Source: Maribacter huludaoensis
GTDB lineage: Bacteria > Bacteroidota > Bacteroidia > Flavobacteriales > Flavobacteriaceae
Length of the DNA stretch: 64,000 bases
Reading direction: 5' to 3'
Assembly: GCF_029350945.1 (NCBI RefSeq)
Contig: NZ_JARKMS010000004.1
Coordinates: 186,001-250,000 of the forward strand
In this document: positions 17,875 through 27,092 of the stretch, one piece after another
Layout of the letters: each line of letters begins with the position of its first letter
Numbering within the stretch: position 1 is the first letter of the stretch
The notes under the pieces: generated by a model
What the model saw: the letters and a program-made list of their open reading frames with translations, nothing else
Database searches by the model: none
What the model was told of the DNA's origin: nothing
Program-made: the position numbers and the translations under genes

Positions 17875-19527
17875 TTATAGTGATATTCCTCTTTTCCAAG
17901 GAATAAAATCGTCTTGTCCCAAACGTACTGCGTTAGGTATTTTTTCTCCGCTTGCCACGGCAATGATGTATTCTAGAAGCTCTTCACCTTTACTTTCTAT
18001 AGTTGCCGTAGCCTCTATAATACCACCAGTGTTAAAGTCAATGATATCTGCCATACGCTCGCTGAGTTGCGTATTACTTGCTATTTTAATGGTAGGGGCA
18101 ATGGGGTTGCCGGTAGGGGTACCTAACCCCGTAGTAAAGCAAATAATAGTACAGCCAGAACCTGCAAGTCCCGTCGTACTTTCTACATCGTTACCAGGAG
18201 TACAGAGTAAATTCAAGCCTTTTTTCGTGACCGGTTCGGTATAATCAAGCACATCGGTAATTGTGGAAGTACCACCTTTTTTTGCCGCTCCGGCGGACTT
18301 CATTGCGTCCGTAATGAGTCCGTCTTTTATATTACCGGGTGAAGGATTGTTTTCAAAACCTGAACCCACTTCCTCGGCACGTTTGGCATAGGTTTGCATT
18401 AGTCCCGCAAATTTTTTTGCATTTTCCTTAGACTCACATCTATTCAGAAGTTCCTGTTCAACACCATTTAGCTCAGGAAATTCAGCAAGAACCGTAGATG
18501 CGCCAAGTGCCACCAACATATCTGAAACATGGCCTAGTGCTGGGTTGGCAGAGATACCTGAAAATCCGTCAGATCCACCACACTCCAGCCCAAGGGTCAG
18601 TTTGTTCAGTGGTGCCGGAGCACGTTTGGTTTTATTGGCCTCTATTAAACCTAAAAAGGTTTGTTTAACTGCATCTTCAATAAAATGTTGTTCCCTTTTA
18701 CTTTGTTGTTGTTCTAGTATGACAAGTGGTTTAGAAAACTGAGCATCCCTTTTATTAATGGCATCTTCTAGTATAGGAATCTGCGCATTTTGGCAACCAA
18801 GACTTAGCACCGTAGCACCGGCAACATTTGGGTTGGTAATATAGCCAGCTAAAAGGTTGCAAAGAGTATCGCTATCTTGCCTAATGCCACCGCAACCACC
18901 ATCATGTGTTAAAAATTTTATGCCATCTACATTGGGGAAAACCTGCTCGTCCGTATTCGGAATTTCAGGTTTTAGAATGTTGCTTTTTAATAATTCTTCA
19001 TTAGTAGCTTGTTTCTTATACTGCTTTACAAGCGTCTCTGTAGAGATGATGTCTGCTGCTGAAGTTTTATATCCTAACGGTTTTAAAAGCGCTGTCCTCA
19101 ATACTTCAACATTTCTATTTTCACAGAATACTAGAGGGATAACTAGCCAGTAATTAGCGGTACCTACGCTACCATCTTTTCTGTGATAGCCCATGAAAGT
19201 TCTGTTCTTAAAAGCATCAATATTTGGAGGGGTAAAGTTCCATTGTTGGTTTTCTATTTGATAGGTAGATGCTGCATGTACTAAATTTTCAGTGGTAATA
19301 GCCTCTCCTTTTTTAATAGGCACAACCGCTTTGCCTACAATAGAACCGTACATATAGACTAAAGCATCTTTTTCCAAATCGGTAAACGTAAACTTGTGTT
19401 TCGCCTTTACTTTTTTTGGAATACGAAAAGTAATATTATCATGTTGAATATTCGTGCCTTCAGGAATATCTTGTAAGGCAACTAGTATATTATCTTTTGT
19501 ATGAATGTGTAAAAATGTCTTATCCAT
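17875..19527 (-). CDS. uxaA: Altronate dehydratase, UxaA-like
   Basis: A 550-residue altronate dehydratase-type protein. The N-terminal 90 residues form an SAF-like domain (LVALQDIPEGTNIQ), and the rest is the catalytic altronate-hydrolase domain with FMGYHRKDGSVGTANYW, HDGGCGGIRQD, LGLECGGSDGFSG and CTPGNDVESTTGLAGSGC, whose cysteines fit the metal-dependent family. It converts D-altronate to 2-keto-3-deoxy-D-gluconate in the cytoplasm. It is slightly longer than the 495-residue E. coli enzyme. It lies 69 bases after the zinc dehydrogenase and eight bases before uxaB. KDG kinase and aldolase genes are not in the window and must be elsewhere. Confidence 0.92.
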   Translation of the reverse strand: MDKTFLHIHTKDNILVALQDIPEGTNIQHDNITFRIPKKVKAKHKFTFTDLEKDALVYMYGSIVGKAVVPIKKGEAITTENLVHAASTYQIENQQWNFTPPNIDAFKNRTFMGYHRKDGSVGTANYWLVIPLVFCENRNVEVLRTALLKPLGYKTSAADIISTETLVKQYKKQATNEELLKSNILKPEIPNTDEQVFPNVDGIKFLTHDGGCGGIRQDSDTLCNLLAGYITNPNVAGATVLSLGCQNAQIPILEDAINKRDAQFSKPLVILEQQQSKREQHFIEDAVKQTFLGLIEANKTKRAPAPLNKLTLGLECGGSDGFSGISANPALGHVSDMLVALGASTVLAEFPELNGVEQELLNRCESKENAKKFAGLMQTYAKRAEEVGSGFENNPSPGNIKDGLITDAMKSAGAAKKGGTSTITDVLDYTEPVTKKGLNLLCTPGNDVESTTGLAGSGCTIICFTTGLGTPTGNPIAPTIKIASNTQLSERMADIIDFNTGGIIEATATIESKGEELLEYIIAVASGEKIPNAVRLGQDDFIPWKRGISL

Positions 19528-19596
19528 AAATTCGTTTACAAGCTTTCAAAAAATAGAAATAGGGCCGCATAGGTTTATTTCTATTTCATTTTTGAT

Positions 19597-20604
19597 TTAG
19601 AAAGTGACCATGGCTTTGATGACACCGGTCTCAGGTTTTAGCCATGCGTCAAAATTGGCTATCATTTCATTATATGTTACGGTATGTGTCACAAAAGATT
19701 CAATTGGGAATTGGTCGATTACATCAATAACATATTCAAAATCTGCCAAGGTGGCATTTCTACTACACATGATGGTTGTTTCTTTTGCATGTATTGCCGG
19801 ATGATTGAAGGTTAAATATTCCTTGGATAATCCTACTAATACATAGCGACCACCATGCGCCATATAATTAGGACCATTTTCCAGGGCATATTTATTGCCT
19901 GATGCATCAAAAACCGCTGTTGCCAAATCATTATTGGTAAATTCATTGACTTTGGCTACTGCATCATCATCTGCTTTTACAGTATAGTCTACTCCAATTT
20001 TTTCTTTGGCATAGTTTAACCTTTGTTGATTAACATCAATGGCAATTACTTTGGCGCCTTGCAATTGTGCTAATTTCATGATTCCTATGCCTATTGGGCC
20101 ACAACCTATAACCGCAACGGTTTCTCCTTTTACGATCTGTGCCCTACGTAAAGCGTGCGCACCAATGGCCAATGGCTCTACAATTGCCATTTGCTCTAAA
20201 CTAAGATTGTTCGCAGGGAGCAGTAGTGCAATAGGCACGTTGATAATTTCTTGCATACCACCGTCCGTATGAACGCCTAAAACCTTAATGTTGGTACAGC
20301 AATTTGTTTTTCCGGCCTTGCAAGCCACACAAGCATTACAACTTATATAAGGCATAACCACAACTTTATCACCTTGTTTAAGCCCTTTTGAATTAGGTTC
20401 AATGGCAATAATTTCAGCAGCAAGTTCATGACCTAAAATTCGTGGATAGCTAAAAAAAGCTTGATTGCCCGCATAGGCATGCAAATCTGTACCACATATA
20501 CCTACTCTCTTAATTTTTAGAGTAGCTTCATTAGGTTTAGCTACAGGTGCTTCTTTATCTTTTAAGGTAAACGTGCCGGGTTCTTCGCAAGTTATATATT
20601 TCAT
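19597..20604 (-). CDS. Zinc-dependent alcohol dehydrogenase, candidate L-galactonate 5-dehydrogenase
   Basis: A 335-residue medium-chain zinc dehydrogenase: GICGTDLHAYAGN (catalytic zinc Cys), GHELAAEI (His/Glu), the structural zinc site CNACVACKAGKTNCC, and the Rossmann loop GCGPIGIGIMKLAQ. E. coli LgoD (YjjN), of the same family and about this size, oxidises L-galactonate to D-tagaturonate. Being first in an operon with uxaA and uxaB, but without uronate isomerase, makes this activity the most economical reading. Other polyol or sugar-acid substrates remain possible. It is transcribed away from the GH29 gene, whose terminator at 20643 separates the two units, so a promoter must lie just upstream of 20604; none was identified with confidence. 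Confidence 0.85.
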   Translation of the reverse strand: MKYITCEEPGTFTLKDKEAPVAKPNEATLKIKRVGICGTDLHAYAGNQAFFSYPRILGHELAAEIIAIEPNSKGLKQGDKVVVMPYISCNACVACKAGKTNCCTNIKVLGVHTDGGMQEIINVPIALLLPANNLSLEQMAIVEPLAIGAHALRRAQIVKGETVAVIGCGPIGIGIMKLAQLQGAKVIAIDVNQQRLNYAKEKIGVDYTVKADDDAVAKVNEFTNNDLATAVFDASGNKYALENGPNYMAHGGRYVLVGLSKEYLTFNHPAIHAKETTIMCSRNATLADFEYVIDVIDQFPIESFVTHTVTYNEMIANFDAWLKPETGVIKAMVTF

Positions 20605-20642
20605 TATCGTAAATGTTCAAATGCAAGTGGTCGTTTAAAAAC

Positions 20643-20660
20643 GCACCCCGTTAGGGGTGC
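20643..20660 (-). terminator. Terminator of the GH29 gene
   Basis: A seven-base GC-rich stem (GCACCCC with GGGGTGC) has a four-base loop and is followed on the reverse strand by GTTTTT. It lies 40 bases after the GH29 stop and just ahead of the sugar-acid operon, showing that the two are separate transcription units. Confidence 0.85.
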
Positions 20661-20700
20661 ATCATTTAATTAAAACTAACACAAACAATTATTTTTAAAT

Positions 20701-22257
20701 CTAAATTTTATCGCCTAGGGTAATTTCTAGGCAGAAGGCGTGGTCACCTTTCTTTTCTCCAAGGTTTGCTATTTCAAGACCGTTATTGGTTTGCTTATAT
20801 GCAATTTCATTATCTGATCCCAATAATGTAATAGATTTAATATCTAGACCCTCTGCGTTGGTGTTTCCTAAAGCCAAGGATTCAATGGTTACCGAATTGT
20901 TTTCTGGCCAGGCCAATAGAATGGCATAAAGTTTATTGTCTTTTTTAGTGAATCTAATATCTTGAGCCGTAAACCCTTTGTTTTCACCTTCAGAATGGTG
21001 CCCTTTTTTAACCTCGGTAGGTCCTTCACCAAAAACGGTCCAATATTCGGTGTTGTAAATAGCATCACCATTTACTTCTAACCAATCTCCAATTTCAAAA
21101 AGTATTTTTTGTTGATCTTCTGGAATGCTTCCATCTGCTTTAGGACCTATGTTTAAAAGTAGATTTCCATTTTTAGAAACGATATCGACTAAATCGTCAA
21201 CTAGTTCATTGGTGTTTTTAGATTCCCAATTGGTAACATAGCCCCATGAGTTTTTACCTATGGAAGTGTCGGTCTGCCAAGGCAATTTTCTAATACCTGG
21301 CAATTTTCCTCTTTCTAGATCGTAGATAACAGTTCCTTCGGGAAAAGCCTCATGATCAAAATTCTTATCGTTTATGACTACTTCCTTGCCCCATTCTATA
21401 CCCTTATTGTAGTAGTAAGCAGCAAGCTTAGGTCTGTATTCCTTAAAATCTGGTATGTCTAAATAGAAATCGAACCACAAAATATCTGGTTGGTAATTGT
21501 CAATTAAATCCACCGTTCTATTCCACCATAATTTCTTGAACTCTTCAGAAACAGGTTCGGTCAGATCTTTACCTTTTGCAGAATATAAATCCGCAAATTC
21601 AGGATCTGTAGTGTCAAAGTGGTCCTTTTTATTATAGAAAGACCAATTAAACGCATAGTGCGAAGAAGCGCCCATAATAAGACCTTCTTTGCGGCCTTCT
21701 TTAAATAATTCGCCCAGAATATCCTTTTTAGGTCCCATGTCTACTGAATTCCAACGTGTGGTATTGGACTTGTACATGGCAAAACCATCATGATGGTCTG
21801 CAACGGGTATGACATATTTAGCGCCAGATTTTTTAAAAATATCTATCCATTCTGCAGCGTTGAACTTTTCACCTTTAAACTGGGGTATAAAATCTTTGTA
21901 CCCAAATTCCTTTTGATCGCCATACTTCTTTTTATGATATAGGTACACTTCATTTGGACCAAGTTGTTGGTGGTTCAATTGCGCTGAAAATGTAGCTGTA
22001 TCCATATACATTCTTCTAGGGTACCACTCAGAACTATATGCCGGTACTGCGTATGCGCCCCAATGAATGAAGATTCCAAATTTTTGATCATTAAACCATT
22101 CTGGGTCCTTATAATTTTTCTTTATGGATTCCCAATTAGGCTCAAAATGTATTTCGGTTTCAACGGTTTCATTGTTATTTTTTTTCGATTCAGATTTGCA
22201 TCCCGTCAGTATCAATAGACCGATCAATGGTAATACAAAGTACTTGCTCATATTCAT
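20701..22257 (-). CDS. GH29 glycosidase lipoprotein (alpha-L-fucosidase/alpha-L-galactosidase)
   Basis: A GH29 enzyme of 518 residues from ATG 22257, which puts a lipobox at the N-terminus (LLILTGC, Cys20); an upstream in-frame ATG at 22323 would bury it. Family features are FGIFIHWGAYAVPAYSSEWY, the ADHHDGFAMY motif, and the nucleophile Asp263 in DILWFDFYL. A C-terminal beta-domain follows. GH29 enzymes are retaining exo-hydrolases of alpha-L-fucosides, and some, including one from the Bacteroides plebeius porphyran locus, remove alpha-L-galactose. With GH16/GH117/GH2 enzymes and an L-galactonate-type operon adjacent, alpha-L-galactosidase is my preferred activity. It is divergent from the sulfatase operon at 22450. 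Confidence 0.9.
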   Translation of the reverse strand: MNMSKYFVLPLIGLLILTGCKSESKKNNNETVETEIHFEPNWESIKKNYKDPEWFNDQKFGIFIHWGAYAVPAYSSEWYPRRMYMDTATFSAQLNHQQLGPNEVYLYHKKKYGDQKEFGYKDFIPQFKGEKFNAAEWIDIFKKSGAKYVIPVADHHDGFAMYKSNTTRWNSVDMGPKKDILGELFKEGRKEGLIMGASSHYAFNWSFYNKKDHFDTTDPEFADLYSAKGKDLTEPVSEEFKKLWWNRTVDLIDNYQPDILWFDFYLDIPDFKEYRPKLAAYYYNKGIEWGKEVVINDKNFDHEAFPEGTVIYDLERGKLPGIRKLPWQTDTSIGKNSWGYVTNWESKNTNELVDDLVDIVSKNGNLLLNIGPKADGSIPEDQQKILFEIGDWLEVNGDAIYNTEYWTVFGEGPTEVKKGHHSEGENKGFTAQDIRFTKKDNKLYAILLAWPENNSVTIESLALGNTNAEGLDIKSITLLGSDNEIAYKQTNNGLEIANLGEKKGDHAFCLEITLGDKI

Positions 22258-22329
22258 ATGGTAACGATTTATAAAAGGTATATCTAAGTAAGAGTTGCTA
22301 AATTCCGTTTTTTGTTTAATCAAGTTCGT

Positions 22330-22371
22330 AACAGATGTTTTAATGATTACAACAAATGGTTATCCTTGTTT
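22330..22371 (+). promoter_or_regulatory. Candidate tandem AraC-type operator, site A
   Basis: Two 21-base units in direct orientation start AACAGATGTTTTAA (22330) and AACAAATGGTT (22351). The site lies 78 bases before the sulfatase start at 22450 and 72 bases from the divergent GH29 start. TTTCTTTG at 22392 faintly resembles the Bacteroidetes -7 box TAnnTTTG. Similar tandem units occur upstream of other units of this locus. Confidence 0.5.
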
Positions 22372-22449
22372 TTTATTAGGTTTTATATGTATTTCTTTGA
22401 GATATATATAATTAATGTTATTAATGTTTAAATAAAAAGTAAAATTCAT

Positions 22450-23934
22450 ATGCAGTTGAAAATACGATGTTTGTGCGTGCTTTTATGTGCTGTTCAGTTT
22501 TTGATGAGTCAGGATAACAGCAAAAATTTGCCTAATATAATTTGGATTATGGCAGAAGATATTAGTTTAGATTTGGCGTGTTATGGTACCAAAGCGGTTA
22601 AGACGCCCAACTTGGACCAAATGGCGGCAGATGGCATTCGCTTTAGTAATTGTTTTGTGACCAACCCTATTTGTTCACCAAGTAGATCAGCCATGATTTT
22701 GGGTACACATCAACAAAAAAGCAATACCCACAATCACCGTAGTAATAGGGATGTAGTATTGCCAAAACCAATTGTTCCCTTTACGCAATTATTAAGGGAT
22801 GCGGGTTACACCACTATTTTGGGACATAAAGACGTACGTGGCAAAGGAAGAAAAATCGATGTGAATTTTAAACATTCAGCTATTGGTACTTGGGACGGTG
22901 AATCAAATTTTGGTATTTATGATAAGTACGATGAGTTTCTGCCAAAAGATGCACCATTTTTTTCGCAGATAACCTTGAACGTAACACACAGGGGCGATTG
23001 GTGGGATGAAATCCGTGCAAAATCCAAACATCCTGTAAACCCCAATGATGTGGAACTGCCACCATATTTGGCGGATGATCCCGTAATTAGGTTAGATTGG
23101 GCGAAGTATTTAGATCAGATGGAATATATGGATGCTGAAATTGGAATGCTTTTTAAAGAACTGGAACAAAAAGGACTTGCCGAGAATACAGTAGTAATTT
23201 TTATAGGTGATAATGGTAGATGTAATATTAGGGGAAAGGGATATTTACACGATTCTGGCTTAAGAATTCCGTTATTGGTGAAATGGCCAAAAGGAATAGA
23301 CAAGGGCCAGATAGATGACCGAATAGTAAGTTCAACAGATATAACGGCAACCATTTTAGATTTGGCACAGGTTAAAATTCCTGATTTTATGACCGGAAAA
23401 TCATTTTTGGATGAAGATTTTGACCGAACCGAGGTATTTGCATCTCGCGATTTGTGGGATGAAATTCCGGAAAAAAGCAAAGCCATAACCACCAACAAGT
23501 TCAAGTACATCAGAAATTTTAAACCAGAGATTCCTTGGGATGCCCATCAAGCATATTTAGAATTTTATAGGCCTGCCGTGCACGTAATGCGAAGCTTAAA
23601 AGAACAGGGTAAATTGAATAAAAATGAATTACTTTTCTTCGGATTAAAACCGGCAGAAGAACTGTATGACTTAGAAAAGGATCCATTTGAACTGAATAAT
23701 TTGGTTTTGGATGTTGAATATGCTGCCGTAGTACAAAAAATGAGACAGCAAACCTTAGATTATAATAAAGCCTTTAAACCAATCGGTGAGACTTATAACC
23801 CTGTACACGCCGAGTCTGTAGATGTTTTAAAATGGGTTAAAAAAGAGAGACCAAAAGATTACCAAAGAATGTTGGCTGGGGAAGAAATTGGGTTTCACAA
23901 AATGTCAAACGAATACAAGGAAACTATCAAATAA
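22450..23934 (+). CDS. S1-family sulfatase, AEDIS subgroup
   Basis: A 494-residue secreted sulfatase with an N-terminal signal peptide (about residues 1-21). Cys75 in CSPSR is the formylglycine site. The first metal motif reads MAEDIS rather than the common TDDQG, and the region that in most S1 sulfatases is GKWHLG reads LGHKDVRGKGRK; the later FIGDNGR is conserved. These features occur together in the branch often annotated heparan-N-sulfatase-like, so they are probably subgroup traits and not damage. It is first gene of the unit with the sulfatase at 23942 (seven-base gap). The target sulfate position is unknown. Confidence 0.9.
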   Translation: MQLKIRCLCVLLCAVQFLMSQDNSKNLPNIIWIMAEDISLDLACYGTKAVKTPNLDQMAADGIRFSNCFVTNPICSPSRSAMILGTHQQKSNTHNHRSNRDVVLPKPIVPFTQLLRDAGYTTILGHKDVRGKGRKIDVNFKHSAIGTWDGESNFGIYDKYDEFLPKDAPFFSQITLNVTHRGDWWDEIRAKSKHPVNPNDVELPPYLADDPVIRLDWAKYLDQMEYMDAEIGMLFKELEQKGLAENTVVIFIGDNGRCNIRGKGYLHDSGLRIPLLVKWPKGIDKGQIDDRIVSSTDITATILDLAQVKIPDFMTGKSFLDEDFDRTEVFASRDLWDEIPEKSKAITTNKFKYIRNFKPEIPWDAHQAYLEFYRPAVHVMRSLKEQGKLNKNELLFFGLKPAEELYDLEKDPFELNNLVLDVEYAAVVQKMRQQTLDYNKAFKPIGETYNPVHAESVDVLKWVKKERPKDYQRMLAGEEIGFHKMSNEYKETIK

Positions 23935-23941
23935 TAGTAGT

Positions 23942-25501
23942 ATGAAAAATGTTTTTTTAAAACAAATAGGGTGTATAATCGCCATCTTTATTGCAACAAG
24001 CTGTGGTGAGCAGAAAGAAAAAAAGGAAGAACAGCCCTCAAAAAACGAACAACCGAATATTGTCATCATTTATTTGGATGATTTGGGCTATGGCGATGTA
24101 GGGGCTTATGGCGCAACCGAATTAAAAACACCGAATATGGACAGGTTGGTCAATGAGGGGGTAAAGTTTACTTCCGGTTATGCCAGTTCTGCAACTTGTA
24201 CGCCTAGTAGGTATGCATTGCTTACAGGTGAATATCCATGGCGAGTAAATGCGGCGATATTGCCAGGGACGGCACCATTGATAATAGATACCGATCAACC
24301 CACAATTCCTAAAATGCTAAAGAAGAAGGGATATCAAACAGGTATCGTAGGTAAGTGGCATTTAGGATTGGGCGACGGTAATGTAGACTGGAACCAAGAA
24401 ATTACTCCCGGTCCCAATCAATTAGGTTTTGACTATTCGTACATATTAGCTGCCACGCAAGACAGGGTGCCAACAGTTTATATAGATAATGAAAAGGTAG
24501 ATAATTTAGACCCTAACGACCCTATAGAAGTCAGTTATGAGGAAAATTTTGAAGGTGAACCAACAGGTAAGGATAATCCTGAGTTGACCACCATGAAATG
24601 GCACCATGGCCACAACCAAAGTATAGTAAATGGTGTGCCTAGAATTGGCTATATGAAAGGTGGAGAAGCCGCCAAGTGGAAAGATATTGATATGGCAGAC
24701 CATTTTTTGGAAAAAGCTAAGACATACGTAGCTAGTCATAAAGACGCTCCATTTTTCCTGTATTATGCCTTACAACAACCACATGTGCCAAGAACGCCAC
24801 ATCCTAGATTTGTAGGTGCATCGGGTATGGGACCAAGGGGCGATGTAATCGTTGAGGCGGATTGGGTAATCGGCGAATTTTTAAAAGAACTGGAAACACA
24901 AGGTATCTTGGAGAACACGTTAATTGTCTTTACGAGTGATAATGGTCCTGTGCTAAATGACGGTTATTATGACAATGCCGTAGAAAAGTTGGGAGAACAT
25001 ACTCCGGCAGGGGGATTGAGAGGAGGAAAATATAGTCTTTTCGAAGCGGGCACAAGAGTGCCATTTTCGGTCTATTGGAAAGGAAAGATAACACCCAAAA
25101 CATCTGATGCACTTGTTTGCCAAATAGATTTATATGCATCTCTTGCCGAACTAACAGGAGCAGAGTCTAAGTTACCCGATAGCAAAAATTTACTCAGCAC
25201 ATTTCTGGGGAAATCAGAAAAAGGCAGAGATCAGCTGATTATTGAGGCCGGTGGTAGAACCGCTCTTAGAAAAGGCGATTGGGCATTTATTCCGCCATAT
25301 TCGGGCGCAGCCGTAAATACACAGGTGAATATAGAATTGGGTAATGATGAATCTTACCAATTGTATGATCTTAAAAATGATCTAGGTCAACAAACAAATG
25401 TAGCGGCAGAAAATCCTGAAAAATTACAAGAACTAAAATCAGTATATGAACGAATTAGAGGGAACGATAATGCAACGGTACCTGAGTTGGAATTACATTA
25501 A
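23942..25501 (+). CDS. S1-family sulfatase lipoprotein
   Basis: A 519-residue sulfatase. ATG 23942 is chosen because it begins a clean lipoprotein signal (Cys21 in IATSC) seven bases after the previous stop; an in-frame ATG at 23888 would overlap the preceding gene. Motifs are YLDDLGYGDVGAYG (metal), Cys86 in CTPSR (formylglycine), VGKWHLGLG, QQPHVPRTPHPRF and FTSDNGPV. GGLRGGKYSLFEAGTRVPF is the usual pre-C-terminal segment. It is related to the sulfatase at 41562-43091. It is followed by a strong terminator at 25529, so it closes the two-gene unit that begins at 22450. Confidence 0.92.
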   Translation: MKNVFLKQIGCIIAIFIATSCGEQKEKKEEQPSKNEQPNIVIIYLDDLGYGDVGAYGATELKTPNMDRLVNEGVKFTSGYASSATCTPSRYALLTGEYPWRVNAAILPGTAPLIIDTDQPTIPKMLKKKGYQTGIVGKWHLGLGDGNVDWNQEITPGPNQLGFDYSYILAATQDRVPTVYIDNEKVDNLDPNDPIEVSYEENFEGEPTGKDNPELTTMKWHHGHNQSIVNGVPRIGYMKGGEAAKWKDIDMADHFLEKAKTYVASHKDAPFFLYYALQQPHVPRTPHPRFVGASGMGPRGDVIVEADWVIGEFLKELETQGILENTLIVFTSDNGPVLNDGYYDNAVEKLGEHTPAGGLRGGKYSLFEAGTRVPFSVYWKGKITPKTSDALVCQIDLYASLAELTGAESKLPDSKNLLSTFLGKSEKGRDQLIIEAGGRTALRKGDWAFIPPYSGAAVNTQVNIELGNDESYQLYDLKNDLGQQTNVAAENPEKLQELKSVYERIRGNDNATVPELELH

Positions 25502-25528
25502 TGGTAATTGTTAGTTTTATTTTGTTAG

Positions 25529-25550
25529 AAGCACCCGAGAGGGTGCTTTT
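25529..25550 (+). terminator. Rho-independent terminator
   Basis: Eight-base arms AAGCACCC and GGGTGCTT with a GAGA loop are followed by a T-run, 28 bases after the sulfatase stop. It separates the two-gene unit from the next operon starting at 25691. Confidence 0.9.
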
Positions 25551-25594
25551 TCGTTTAAGCAGAAGTCGTTTCAGTTGTAAGTTTCTATTGCAAG

Positions 25595-25636
25595 AACAAA
25601 TGTTCTAAACCATGCAACACATGTTTTAAAAGTTTT
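25595..25636 (+). promoter_or_regulatory. Candidate tandem AraC-type operator, site B (best copy)
   Basis: Two 21-base units in direct orientation start AACAAATGTTCTAAA (25595) and AACACATGTTTTAAA (25616); TGC precedes the second unit. The distance to the sulfatase ATG at 25691 is 54 bases. The 21-base spacing, two helical turns, is what AraC-family activators with two helix-turn-helix modules favour. Confidence 0.6.
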
Positions 25637-25690
25637 AGTCATAAGAAGTTAACCCTTAGTTTTATTGGTGTAGAGCTTTAGAACGCAAAT

Positions 25691-27088
25691 ATGACAAAAC
25701 CTTTTCAATTATGCATTTTACTATTTGGCTGTTTGAGTATTACCTGCAATGCCCAAAATTTGAAGAATAGTAATAAGCCGAATATAATTGTAATCTTAAC
25801 CGATGACCAAGGTTGGTTAGATGTGGGGTTTAATGGAAGCACCGATATTCCCACGCCAAATTTGGATAATTTGGCAAAAGAAGGTGTCATTTTCAAAAAT
25901 GGCTACGTATCGCATCCGTATTGCAGTCCATCCAGGGCCGGGCTGTTGACCGGTAGATATCAATCACGTTTTGGGCATGATTGTAATATGCCATATGATG
26001 GTGAAAATAATGCATCTGTAGGTACGCCACTATCTGAAAAGATGATATCGGAAGCTTTAAAAGAGCAAGGTTATACTACAAGCGCAATAGGTAAGTGGCA
26101 TGTAGGCGATCATGCTGATTTACACCCTCCTCGGCAAGGTTTTGACCATTGGTTCGGTTTTGCAGGCGGTGCAATGAATTATTGGGGAAAATCCAATGGA
26201 CCATTACGCACCATATTCAGAAATGAAAAAAAAGTACCGGAAAGCGAATTATCTTATTTAACGGATGATTTTACCAATGAAGCCATCTCATTTATAGAAA
26301 ATAACAAGCAAGATCCGTTTTTTATTTACTTGGCGTACAATGCGCCACATGCTCCAGACCACGCAACCCAGCAATACTTAGAAAAAACTAAGCATATTGA
26401 ATATGGCGGTAGAAGTGTTTATGCGGCCATGGTAAACGGGGTAGATGCAGGTGTTGGTAAAATTGATGCCTATTTAAAGGAAAAAGGGTTAAAAGAGAAT
26501 ACCATTTTGGTATTCTTGAGCGACAATGGCGGGCGTACCATGCATGCCAATAATGGTCCAAATAGAGGGCATAAGGGAATGTTGTTTGAAGGTGGCTTAA
26601 AAGTACCGTTCTTAATGGTTTGGCAAAATCATATTAAACCCAACGAAGCTTATGATGAGATTGTAAGTTCCTTAGATTTATTTCCTACGCTACTCAATGC
26701 GGCAGGGGGTAATGTTAAAGGTGAAAAACAGCTAGATGGCGTAGACCTTTTACCATTTTTAGATCAAAAGAATAAAAAGCCTCATGAGACTTTATACTGG
26801 CGGAGCGTTGGCGGATTTGAGTATGCCGTAAGACACCAAGAATACAAATTATACAAGAGCGCTTACAAAGGCAGAACTATGCTTTTTAATTTAGAAAAAG
26901 ATCCCTTGGAACGTCATGATATTGCTGAAAACCATCCTGAGATTATGACAAAATTAAAAGCCTTATACACAGCGTGGGATAGCAAAAATGTGGCACCAGG
27001 TTGGGTAGACCCGCATCCGGAAAATGTCATTAAAGAGGAGAAGAATTTTAGAATGATCAGAGAAAAATCACTTAGACCAAAAAATTAA
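25691..27088 (+). CDS. S1-family sulfatase, secreted
   Basis: A 465-residue sulfatase with a signal peptide (residues 1-22, ending CNAQ). Metal motif LTDDQGWLDVGF, Cys78 in CSPSR (formylglycine), RYQSRFGHD directly after, IGKWHVGDH, NAPHAPDH and FLSDNGGR. The RYQxRFG sequence and overall layout are shared with the sulfatase at 37997-39442, so these two form a pair of paralogues. It opens the four-gene unit sulfatase-sulfatase-GH2-GH16 and carries the clearest copy of the putative operator upstream. Substrate position not determinable. Confidence 0.92.
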   Translation: MTKPFQLCILLFGCLSITCNAQNLKNSNKPNIIVILTDDQGWLDVGFNGSTDIPTPNLDNLAKEGVIFKNGYVSHPYCSPSRAGLLTGRYQSRFGHDCNMPYDGENNASVGTPLSEKMISEALKEQGYTTSAIGKWHVGDHADLHPPRQGFDHWFGFAGGAMNYWGKSNGPLRTIFRNEKKVPESELSYLTDDFTNEAISFIENNKQDPFFIYLAYNAPHAPDHATQQYLEKTKHIEYGGRSVYAAMVNGVDAGVGKIDAYLKEKGLKENTILVFLSDNGGRTMHANNGPNRGHKGMLFEGGLKVPFLMVWQNHIKPNEAYDEIVSSLDLFPTLLNAAGGNVKGEKQLDGVDLLPFLDQKNKKPHETLYWRSVGGFEYAVRHQEYKLYKSAYKGRTMLFNLEKDPLERHDIAENHPEIMTKLKALYTAWDSKNVAPGWVDPHPENVIKEEKNFRMIREKSLRPKN

Positions 27089-27092
27089 GTAT

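Noticed and set aside
13059-22257. Reading the locus as a fucoidan (L-fucose) system because of GH29, FucP, fuconolactonase and mutarotase genes
   Set aside because: GH16, GH2 and GH117 genes point to a galactan, and UxaA/UxaB with a zinc dehydrogenase needs a 6-hydroxylated sugar acid. Not fully excluded.
23115-23510. 131-codon reverse open frame
   Set aside because: Antisense to the sulfatase at 22450 with low-complexity Ser/Ile-rich translation.
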